Origin: an uncultured Clostridia bacterium
GTDB lineage: Bacteria > Bacillota_A > Clostridia > Oscillospirales > Oscillospiraceae
Assembly (NCBI GenBank): GCA_949289625.1
Contig: CASEPH010000263.1
Coordinates: 1 to 20,469 of the forward strand
Direction: 5' to 3'
DNA length: 20,469 nt
The notes under the pieces were generated by a model, which was not told where the DNA came from, did no database searches, and worked only from the letters and a program-made list of their open reading frames with translations. Shown piece after piece: positions 14,462 to 20,469 of this stretch (positions within the stretch are counted from its first letter, which is position 1; each line of letters opens with the position of its first letter). Position numbers and translations under genes: made by a program.

Positions 14462-15358
14462 TTACTTCACCTGACCAGCCAGAAGCCATGGAGCAGGCTC
14501 CTGTTCCATGTTGCCCTTACTGCCCAGCCGGGAAACACCGATCTGAATGGCTTCAGTGAGGGCGATCCCATGACGTGCGAAGATGGCGGGGGTTTCCGAG
14601 AGCCAGTGGAAGTCCAGCGTGTATACGAACAGGCGTACCTTGGGATTGCGGCGGATCAGCGCAGCAATTTCCCGTTCCATATGTTCCGAAGCCACCAGAA
14701 ATGCGGTATTTGGTACCGGCAGGTTTTCGGCGTCGTCAATGTTGCCCACCACTGTGACGTTGTTGAGGCCGAATTTCTTCGCATTTTCTTCCATGGTGGC
14801 ACAGTCCCGGGGATCATGCTCTACGGCCACCAGAGAGCCTTCCGCTGCCACCAGAGCCGCTTCCACAGCAATGCTGGCTGCCCCCACGGTGAGGATGGAA
14901 TCCCGCAGCTCCGCCTGCAGCTTGGACATGATAACGGCCCGGATCTCACTGCTCACATACCGAATGGAGCCGCTGCAGAACTGCTGGTTGCTGAGGCCGA
15001 TCTGATAGGTGCTGCGATAGCCCTCGTTGATGATCAGCATTCCAGCAGGCGCGTTGATGCCTCGGTCGATCATGTCCTGGAGTTTGTCGTGCTTGATGGG
15101 GCCTGTGGGTTCGCTTCCCTCATTGTACCAGATGTCGCAGTCCCCCAGACCGGCGTCCCACATGTCATAGAAAATATCCGGATGGCCGGCATCGGTGAGG
15201 ACCATAACCTGCCGGGAGGACTGAACGGCGGGAATAATATTTTTATTTTCCCGGGTGATGTCCAGAATTTTTAAGGTTCCCAGATCCAGTTGGCTGTACT
15301 GGGAAAAATAGCCCAGCCACTGCAAAATGGCTTCATTGTTGAAATCGAGTTCTTTCAT
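14462..15358 (-). CDS. Orphan CbiE/CbiT (CobL)-like protein with altered SAM motif
   Basis: A 298-residue protein resembling precorrin-6Y methyltransferase. Residues ~48-115 look like the second half of a CbiE tetrapyrrole-methylase domain (QVMVLTDAGHPDIFYDMWDAGLGD). Residues ~119-290 follow CbiT: IRYVSSEIRAVIMSKLQ (usually T-K-x-E-V-R), EAALVAAEGSLVAVEHD, NAKKFGLNNVTVVG, and a tail EAIQIGVSRLGSKGNM matching the CbiT end. The glycine-rich SAM loop, D-x-G-A-G-T-G in CbiT, reads TVGAASIAVEAA, about two residues short and without Gly-x-Gly. The first half of CbiE is absent. No other cobalamin genes are in the window. The function is therefore unknown; I would not call it a working corrin methyltransferase. 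The ATG at 15358 has AAGGAGG upstream. It heads a two-gene unit with the acyltransferase. Confidence 0.65.
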   Translation of the reverse strand: MKELDFNNEAILQWLGYFSQYSQLDLGTLKILDITRENKNIIPAVQSSRQVMVLTDAGHPDIFYDMWDAGLGDCDIWYNEGSEPTGPIKHDKLQDMIDRGINAPAGMLIINEGYRSTYQIGLSNQQFCSGSIRYVSSEIRAVIMSKLQAELRDSILTVGAASIAVEAALVAAEGSLVAVEHDPRDCATMEENAKKFGLNNVTVVGNIDDAENLPVPNTAFLVASEHMEREIAALIRRNPKVRLFVYTLDFHWLSETPAIFARHGIALTEAIQIGVSRLGSKGNMEQEPAPWLLAGQVK

Positions 15359-15398
15359 GGGTGTGCCTCCTTCGATTGGGATAATTTCACTCCTGTTC

Positions 15399-15427
15399 AT
15401 TATAGCACAGCTTTTGCCCTGTGAAAA
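15399..15427 (-). promoter_or_regulatory. Promoter of the CbiE/CbiT-like-acyltransferase unit
   Basis: Minus strand TTTTCA (15422-15427), 17-base spacer ending TGC, perfect TATAAT (15399-15404). The extended -10 compensates for a weak -35. Confidence 0.72.
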
Positions 15428-15467
15428 TGACCGAAAGCATTTTATTTCTTGTTTTGACTTCGGACCG

Positions 15468-15496
15468 TTGCATAACGAACTATTTTGTGCTATGAT
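15468..15496 (+). promoter_or_regulatory. Promoter of the beta-helix gene
   Basis: TTGCAT (15468-15473), 17-base spacer ending TGC, TATGAT (15491-15496), again an extended -10. The leader is about 25 bases and carries AAAAGGAGG. Confidence 0.72.
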
Positions 15497-15526
15497 GGGG
15501 ACAAATCCCAAAAGGAGGAATACCAG

Positions 15527-17785
15527 ATGAGTCTGTTCAAAAAAGTAATGGACCCCGGCCCGGGCATGCCCATGGGAGGACCGGGAGGCCCTGGCGGTCC
15601 GGGAATGCCTATGGGAGGCCCTGGTGGTCCTGGAGGCCCTGGCGGCCCGGGCATGCCCATGGGAGGACCGGGAGGCCCTGGCGGTCCTGGTGGCCCCGGT
15701 GGTCCTGGTGGTCCGGGAGGACCGCCGCCCATGGGACCCACCAAGCCCGGCGATCCTGCGGAACTGGAGGATTTTGCCGAAGTTCAGCACAAGGAGGCTG
15801 TGGCCCTGTGCTACAACCTGGAGCTGATTGAACCAGTGGAGGAGGATGGCAAGTTCTATCTCAAGGCCCAGGCACCCATGGAGGCCCAGGACCGAAAGAT
15901 CATGGCGGAAAAGGCGGCCAAGCTGAAAAAGCTGGAGACGGCCTATGTTCCTGCTGGTCCTTCCTTGGATGAAGCCTGTGCCCAGCTGGTGGAGGCCATG
16001 AAGTCCGGAACGGAAGGACTTCCCTGTTTGAAGCTGGTGCCGGAAACGGTACAGCTGGATTCCCTGACCATTGGGGAAACAGAACTTTATGTGGCAGCGC
16101 CGGGAAAGGATTTGACCATGACGGTTTCCGGGGTGGGAACCAACATGAAGCCCGGTACCTATCAGAACGTGACCCTTACGGTCACTGATGCCTATACCAA
16201 GACCACCGGCGGTCCTGGCGGCGTACATACCCACCACTTCCGTGCCGCGCTGTTTGTCAAGGACGGGGCCATTGAGGAAAATAAGTCCGTAAAGGCGGCG
16301 ATTCTGGCAGGTACGGCCGACGGCAGCAAGGCTGAAGGCCTGAAGATCGACGATCATCAGCATCTGTTCAATGGTGTCATGGTGACCGGCGGCAAATATG
16401 CCATTGAGGGGGCGGACCTCTCCTTTGTGGGCCATGGCGGAAACGACTTCCAGGGCTATGGCGCAGGGATTATGACCACCGGCGACGCGGATGTTACGGT
16501 GGAGAATTCCAGAATCCATGTGGAGGGCGCCATCCGCTCTGCGGTCTGGTGCGGTGGAGAGAGCCATCTTATAGTGAAGGATTCCGTCATTGATTCCATC
16601 GACGCGGATCCCTTTGACGAGGATTTCCGCAGCCTGTCTGTGCCCATGATGAAATCCGTGCCCTTTGCACTGGGCCTCATTGGAAACTGCCGGGCCACCA
16701 ATGTGCTGGATGCCGGCCAGGTGACCTATGAAAACTGCATTGTTGTGGCGGACAACTGGGCGCCCCTCTCCACGGATTCCGGCCATCCCCCCACGTCCCT
16801 GACGGTCAAAAACGTGCTGGCCGGTGTGGGCCGTCTGGAGGAAGCGCAGCCCGGGAAAACCTATACTGCCACCAAGACGGTGGCCGGAAAGACCTGGGGC
16901 TACACTATGGGCGGCAGCGGCTATATTGCCTATGGCGACGGCGGCGTGGTGGATACCTTCGAGGACTGCCAGTTCTATTCTCCTGACTATCTGTTGATCT
17001 GCACCGGCGTTCAGCCCATGACCTTTAAAAACGTCACCGGTAAGGCAGGCCGGGCCCTGGCCATGTGGCACCAAGCCCGTGGTGGACAGCTCTTCATTGA
17101 GGGCGGCTCCTACGACATTGAGAAGTGCGCCTTCCAGATCAAATCCGGCGCCTATGTCCATATCGACATGAAGGATGCGGCGCTGAAGCTGGGGGATGGC
17201 GGTGTGCTGATCCAGCAGCTGGAGAGCGATGATGCCGGCGGTATCGTCACCCGGAAATATGAGGTGCCCATGCAGGAGGACGATTGGTCCACTGTGGCGC
17301 CGGCCCAGCAGGAGATCCCGGATTCTACGGCGGTGTTTACTAATGAGACGCTGAAGGGTGATATTTTTAACTCTGTCTATGGGTCAAAGCATGGCCTTAG
17401 CGTCACGCTGAAGAATACCACCCTCACGGGCGTCGTTTCCTCCTCCAACGCCAATCACCTGTTTGCCGATGGCACGGTAGCGCCTGGCGGCACGGTGTTT
17501 GAGCAGGACAATCATTGGGATGCAAAAACGGCAGCAGATTATAAGATTATCGACCCCAAGGCGTATCTCTACGCGGGGCGGCTGAAAAACACCCCGGCTC
17601 CTGCGGTCAATAACCCGGTGAAACTGAGCCTGGAGGATGGTTCCGTGTGGAATGTGACTGGAACCAGCTATCTGGCAGGTCTGGCCTTCTCCAAGGATAG
17701 CAAGGTATGCGGAACCATCACGGTTAATGGTACTGAGGTGGATGCACCGGGAAGCTATGTGGGTGAAATTGTGGTAACGCCATAG
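15527..17785 (+). CDS. Collagen-like / beta-helix repeat protein (752 aa), no signal peptide
   Basis: The start ATG at 15527 follows AAAAGGAGG by 8 bases. Residues ~9-70 are Gly-Gly-Pro triplets broken by PGMPMGG blocks (collagen-like). Residues ~75-170 are an acidic, Lys-rich helical region (ELEDFAEVQHKEAVALCY; EAQDRKIMAEKAAKLKKLE). From ~185 to the end it is Gly/Asp/Val-rich with repeated short strands such as GADLSFVGHGGNDF, ADVTVENSRIHVEG and LIVKDSVIDSID. This is the pattern of a right-handed parallel beta-helix as in pectin-lyase-fold proteins. There is no signal peptide, membrane helix or LPxTG sorting signal, so either it is cytoplasmic or it leaves by an unusual route. I recognise no catalytic motif. 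It is a single gene between its promoter and a bidirectional terminator. Confidence 0.85.
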   Translation: MSLFKKVMDPGPGMPMGGPGGPGGPGMPMGGPGGPGGPGGPGMPMGGPGGPGGPGGPGGPGGPGGPPPMGPTKPGDPAELEDFAEVQHKEAVALCYNLELIEPVEEDGKFYLKAQAPMEAQDRKIMAEKAAKLKKLETAYVPAGPSLDEACAQLVEAMKSGTEGLPCLKLVPETVQLDSLTIGETELYVAAPGKDLTMTVSGVGTNMKPGTYQNVTLTVTDAYTKTTGGPGGVHTHHFRAALFVKDGAIEENKSVKAAILAGTADGSKAEGLKIDDHQHLFNGVMVTGGKYAIEGADLSFVGHGGNDFQGYGAGIMTTGDADVTVENSRIHVEGAIRSAVWCGGESHLIVKDSVIDSIDADPFDEDFRSLSVPMMKSVPFALGLIGNCRATNVLDAGQVTYENCIVVADNWAPLSTDSGHPPTSLTVKNVLAGVGRLEEAQPGKTYTATKTVAGKTWGYTMGGSGYIAYGDGGVVDTFEDCQFYSPDYLLICTGVQPMTFKNVTGKAGRALAMWHQARGGQLFIEGGSYDIEKCAFQIKSGAYVHIDMKDAALKLGDGGVLIQQLESDDAGGIVTRKYEVPMQEDDWSTVAPAQQEIPDSTAVFTNETLKGDIFNSVYGSKHGLSVTLKNTTLTGVVSSSNANHLFADGTVAPGGTVFEQDNHWDAKTAADYKIIDPKAYLYAGRLKNTPAPAVNNPVKLSLEDGSVWNVTGTSYLAGLAFSKDSKVCGTITVNGTEVDAPGSYVGEIVVTP
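15557..15735 (+). repeat. Gly/Pro tandem repeats of the collagen-like tract
   Basis: A 44-base block beginning GGCCCGGGCATGCCC occurs at 15557-15600 and again, identical, at 15644-15687, 87 bases (29 codons) apart. A diverged middle copy starts near 15600. Exact identity at third codon positions points to recent duplication or slippage, unlike the codon-varied Ser/Pro linker at 6621-6769. Confidence 0.85.
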
Positions 17786-17870
17786 AGCAAAGGTGGTTTT
17801 GGCCGGCAATATGTTGCACGGACTGACTACAAAGGGAAGACTTTACGATTAGATTAAACATATAATTGCA

Positions 17871-17914
17871 AAAATCGGGTGGATCACCGCGGACATGGTG
17901 AGCCACCCGATTTT
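17871..17914. terminator. Bidirectional terminator between convergent genes
   Basis: AAAATCGGGTGG (17871-17882) and CCACCCGATTTT (17903-17914) form a perfect 12-bp stem. TCACC/GGTGA extends it inward. T-runs lie on both strands, so it can end the beta-helix gene (plus) and the small membrane protein gene (minus). Positions 17786-17870 hold nothing I recognise. Confidence 0.9.
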
Positions 17915-17951
17915 ACATTATGCGTTGATTGGCGATAAGGATTGTAAACAT

Positions 17952-18278
17952 TTATTTGTGCGTACTCTGGTCTGAATTAACGGACTGGGATGAAAGATGC
18001 ATTTGTACAGAGCTGTCTATGCTGCACACTCTGTCGACCAGTTCACCGAAACCGGCAAGCACCAAATTGGAAAGCCAAGCAAGAAGAATGCCGACGACTA
18101 AAACGACAATAGCTGAAATAATGGAAAATCCATAATTTCCGTTATGATAACTGGATCCGCCTGTCAGAGCCCAAACAAGCCGATAAGCGCCTACTGATGC
18201 AATGCAAGATACAATGACACCAATGTAAGCAAAAATCTCCGCAACACGTTTTATGCTTTGTCCGGTCTTCTGATACAT
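17952..18278 (-). CDS. Small two-helix membrane protein, function unknown
   Basis: A 108-residue protein with two clear membrane helices (IFAYIGVIVSCIASVGAYRLVWAL, ~residues 15-38, and a longer one at ~51-75 containing ISAIVVLVVGILLAWLSNLVL). A short polar Ser/Tyr/Asn loop (TGGSSYHNGNYG) lies between them. The polar tail begins GFGELVDRV. The helix spacing and the W-L-S...GFGELV stretch recall a group of small uncharacterised clostridial membrane proteins; I do not know a function. The ATG at 18278 has GGAGG 7 bases upstream. It diverges from the Xre regulator gene, with a palindrome over both promoters, so it is probably that regulator's target. Confidence 0.82.
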   Translation of the reverse strand: MYQKTGQSIKRVAEIFAYIGVIVSCIASVGAYRLVWALTGGSSYHNGNYGFSIISAIVVLVVGILLAWLSNLVLAGFGELVDRVCSIDSSVQMHLSSQSVNSDQSTHK

Positions 18279-18311
18279 TGTAAACCCTCCGTTTCATTGT
18301 TTTATGGCATG

Positions 18312-18340
18312 AGTATAATACATTTTGTTTTAAAAGTCAA
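18312..18340 (-). promoter_or_regulatory. Promoter of the small membrane protein gene
   Basis: Minus strand TTGACT (18335-18340), 17-base spacer, TATACT (18312-18317). Confidence 0.8.
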
Positions 18341-18353
18341 TATAACAAAATGT
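18320..18353. promoter_or_regulatory. Candidate Xre operator spanning divergent promoters
   Basis: ACATTTTGTT (18320-18329) and AACAAAATGT (18344-18353) form a perfect 10+10 inverted repeat with a 14-base spacer. The spacer and arms overlap the -35 box and spacer of the minus promoter and reach the edge of the -35 of the plus promoter. Confidence 0.65.
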
Positions 18354-18382
18354 TTTAGACTAATTTATGTGTATGCTATAAT
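18354..18382 (+). promoter_or_regulatory. Promoter of the Xre regulator gene
   Basis: TTTAGA (18354-18359), 17-base spacer ending TGC, perfect TATAAT (18377-18382). The leader is very short, about 10 bases, with AGAAGGTG within or at its start. Confidence 0.75.
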
Positions 18383-18398
18383 CGAGAAGGTGTGCACA

Positions 18399-18623
18399 AT
18401 GTATCCGCGAATTCGAGATTTGCGAGAAGATAGAGATTTGAAACAAAGGGAATTGGCAGAATACTTGGGATGTTCCCAAGTCTGCTATTCGTTTTATGAA
18501 ATTGGGCGACGGGATATTCCGACGGAGGTGCTGATTCGGTTGAGTTATTTTTATGATACCAGTGTGGACTATTTGCTGGGGATTACAGATAGCAAGGCTC
18601 CATATCCAAGGAAACGCCGCTGA
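18399..18623 (+). CDS. Xre-family helix-turn-helix regulator
   Basis: A 74-residue single-domain regulator. The helix-turn-helix is DLKQRELAEYLGCSQVCYSFYEIG, followed by IPTEVLIRLSYFYDTSVDYLLGITD, which is the usual Cro/CI-type core. There is no effector domain, so it probably acts as a dimer on the palindrome just upstream and controls itself and the divergent membrane protein. The start at 18399 is chosen because AGAAGGTG lies 6 bases upstream and the homology begins there; the frame runs open to 18258 but without a site. The tail KAPYPRKRR is basic. Confidence 0.88.
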   Translation: MYPRIRDLREDRDLKQRELAEYLGCSQVCYSFYEIGRRDIPTEVLIRLSYFYDTSVDYLLGITDSKAPYPRKRR

Positions 18624-18628
18624 GGCCA

Positions 18629-18657
18629 TTGCACTTTTGCCAATTTAGGCGTATACT
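18629..18657 (+). promoter_or_regulatory. Possible promoter of the aminopeptidase gene
   Basis: TTGCAC (18629-18634), 17-base spacer, TATACT (18652-18657). The -10 is good and the -35 weak. It lies just after the Xre stop, so read-through from that gene is an alternative. Confidence 0.5.
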
Positions 18658-18693
18658 ACCCTTGAAACAACCATGAGAAAGAGGGTTTTCATC

Positions 18694-20469
18694 ATGCGAA
18701 AGGAATTGCTGGAGCTGCGGTCTGCCATGGCCGGGGCCGGAATCGACGCCTATGTGATCCCCACGGACGATTTCCATGGGGCGGAATATGTGGGAGATTA
18801 TTTTAAGTGCCGGCACTATGTGTCCGGCTTTACCGGCTCGGCCGGAACCCTGGTGGTGACGGAAAATTGGGCCGGACTGTGGACCGATGGCCGATACTTC
18901 CTGCAGGGCGCCCAGCAGCTTGCGGGCACTGGCATCGAGCTGTGCAAGATGGGAGAACCGGGAGTGCCCACCGTGCGGGAGTGGTTGGCAGCCCATCTTC
19001 ATGCCGGACAGGTTCTGGGCTTTGACGGGCGAACCATGATGCTGGAGACAGGCCGGGGATTGGAACAGGCCATGACCGACCGAGGCGTAAAGCTGGTATA
19101 TGACCGGGATCTGGTGGGAGAGATTTGGAAGGATCGGCCTGCCCTACCCACGGCACCGGCCTGGGAGCTGGATACGGCCTATGCGGGCCGGACCCGGAAG
19201 GACAAGCTGGCAGCGCTGCGGCAGGACGTGGAAAAGGCTGGCGCAGACTGCTACATTCTGACCTCTCTGGACGACCTGGCCTGGCTGCTCAATATTCGGG
19301 GAGACGACGTGGAAAGCTGCCCGGTGGTGCTGGGCTTTTTGATCCTGGACGCTGCTGGCATCCGGCTATATACGGATGAAGCAAAATTCTCTCCGGAGCT
19401 GCGTGGAGCGTTGGAGGCGGACGGCATTACCTTCCGGCCCTATCTGGAAGCGTTTGCGGCGGTCAAGGAACTGCCTGGGGGCAGCCGTGTGCTGATCGAT
19501 CCCACCAAGGCCAGCTATGCCATTGTAAAGAGCATTCCCGCTGCGGTACAGATTGTGGAAGGGGCGAATCCCACGGAGTATCCCAAGGCGGTGAAAACCC
19601 AGGCGGAACAGGAGAATGAGCGGCTGGCCCACATCAAGGACGGCGTGGCTCTGACCCGGTTTATGAAGTGGCTCAAGGAGCATGTGGGACGGGAACCTAT
19701 CACGGAAATTTCCGCAGCTCACAAGCTGGAGCAGCTTCGGGCGGAGCAGGAGCACTATCTGGAGCCCAGCTTTGCACCCATCTTCGGCTATGGACCCCAT
19801 GGGGCCATCGTCCATTATTCTGCTACGGAGGAATCTGACGCGGCTTTGAAACCGGAGGGATTTGTGCTGTCGGACACTGGCGGACACTATCTGGAGGGCT
19901 CCACCGATGTGACCCGGACCTTTGTCCTGGGCCCGCTGACCCAGGAGATGAAACATCATTACACCCTGGTGCTGCGGGGACATCTGAATTTGGCGGCAGC
20001 CAAGTTCAAGGCGGGGTGCTCCGGAGCGAATCTGGACTACATCGCCAGAAAGCCCCTGTGGGACGAAGGCTTGGACTACAATCATGGTACCGGCCATGGG
20101 GTGGGGTATCTGCTGGGGGTTCATGAGGGGCCTCAGAACATCCGGTATCGCTCTGCATCCGGCCATGGGCCGGACACGCCTCTGGAGCCAGGCATGATTA
20201 CCTCCGACGAACCGGGACTCTATCTGGAGGGGAAATACGGCATCCGGCTGGAGAATCTGCTGCTTTGCGTGGAAAAAGAGAAAAATGAGTACGGAACCTT
20301 CCTGGGTTTTGAGGCGCTGACCATGTGCCCCTTCGAGCTGGAGGCCATTTTGCCGGAGGAAATGACGGCACAGGAAAAAGAACTGCTCAATGCCTATCAC
20401 CAGAAGGTATTTCAGACGCTGTCCCCCTATTTTACCGAAGAAGAAAAATCCTGGCTGCGGGAAGCCACC
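18694..20469 (+). CDS. Xaa-Pro aminopeptidase (M24B), 3' end beyond the window
   Basis: 592 codons are open to the window end with no stop, close to the full length of the three-domain ~600-residue aminopeptidase P class. The N-terminal creatinase-like domains include DAYVIPTDDFHGAEYVG and FTGSAGTLVVT (residues ~17-55). The metallopeptidase domain holds all five expected metal ligands: D394 (LSDTGG), D405 (STDVTRTF), H468 (GTGHGVGYLLGVHEGP), E506 (DEPGLY) and E520 (IRLEN). It removes an N-terminal residue preceding proline; its location should be cytoplasmic as no signal peptide is seen. The start ATG at 18694 has AAGAGGG about 8 bases upstream. An in-frame ATG at 18673 would fall before that site and lacks its own. 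Only the last few residues can be missing. Confidence 0.93.
   Translation, partial: MRKELLELRSAMAGAGIDAYVIPTDDFHGAEYVGDYFKCRHYVSGFTGSAGTLVVTENWAGLWTDGRYFLQGAQQLAGTGIELCKMGEPGVPTVREWLAAHLHAGQVLGFDGRTMMLETGRGLEQAMTDRGVKLVYDRDLVGEIWKDRPALPTAPAWELDTAYAGRTRKDKLAALRQDVEKAGADCYILTSLDDLAWLLNIRGDDVESCPVVLGFLILDAAGIRLYTDEAKFSPELRGALEADGITFRPYLEAFAAVKELPGGSRVLIDPTKASYAIVKSIPAAVQIVEGANPTEYPKAVKTQAEQENERLAHIKDGVALTRFMKWLKEHVGREPITEISAAHKLEQLRAEQEHYLEPSFAPIFGYGPHGAIVHYSATEESDAALKPEGFVLSDTGGHYLEGSTDVTRTFVLGPLTQEMKHHYTLVLRGHLNLAAAKFKAGCSGANLDYIARKPLWDEGLDYNHGTGHGVGYLLGVHEGPQNIRYRSASGHGPDTPLEPGMITSDEPGLYLEGKYGIRLENLLLCVEKEKNEYGTFLGFEALTMCPFELEAILPEEMTAQEKELLNAYHQKVFQTLSPYFTEEEKSWLREAT

Noticed and set aside
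15359..17161. Upstream part of an 899-residue minus frame over the beta-helix gene
   Set aside because: It is the antisense of a well-supported plus gene; the Thr/Arg/Ala/Ser-rich repeats mirror the Gly/Pro tract. The real minus gene starts at 15358 with AAGGAGG.

Overview
The window looks like a chromosomal segment of a Gram-positive anaerobic Clostridia, most likely of the Oscillospiraceae/Ruminococcaceae type. The reasons are strong AGGAGG-type ribosome sites, sigma-A promoters (several with an extended TGN -10), a YtrA-type GntR/ABC module, a split transketolase, single-chain GlyRS, and a minD-mgsA pair like the clostridial division cluster. This is inference from gene content; no species can be named. 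I saw no tRNA, rRNA, CRISPR array, insertion sequence or phage module.

Layout. Positions 1-377 hold the 5' part of a PAP2 membrane phosphatase. Positions 529-3627 are a repressor / ABC ATPase / ABC permease operon (minus strand) with its own promoter, a perfect palindromic operator and a terminator. Positions 3862-5205 encode a membrane-anchored GH3 beta-N-acetylhexosaminidase. Divergent from it, 5471-7156 encodes a mosaic protein: zinc ribbon, membrane helix, TPR, Ser/Pro-Thr/Pro linker and C-type-lectin-like domain. Then come a GIY-YIG protein (7177-7434), a methylglyoxal-synthase-like protein (7492-7908), a MinD ATPase (7937-8680), RsmG (8943-9644), the two transketolase halves (9699-11488) and glycyl-tRNA synthetase (11524-12954), all on minus. 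A 465-base stretch without a gene (12955-13419) holds a promoter followed by tandem stem-loops that repeat one loop sequence, which I read as an undescribed structured RNA. Next are an acyltransferase-3 membrane protein and an orphan CbiE/CbiT-like protein (minus), then a collagen-like/beta-helix protein (plus, 15527-17785). Last come a small membrane protein and an Xre regulator that diverge across a palindrome, and an Xaa-Pro aminopeptidase cut by the window end.

How it fits together. Several genes act at the envelope: PAP2 phosphatase, ABC exporter, GH3 glycosidase, lectin-domain protein, acyltransferase and beta-helix protein. The remainder are central functions (translation, pentose phosphate metabolism, cell division). 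The most unusual items are the stem-loop RNA, the methylglyoxal synthase relative without its catalytic residues, the CbiE/CbiT-like protein with a shortened SAM motif and no cobalamin genes nearby, the lectin mosaic, and two intrinsic terminators that run directly into the ribosome site of the next gene.
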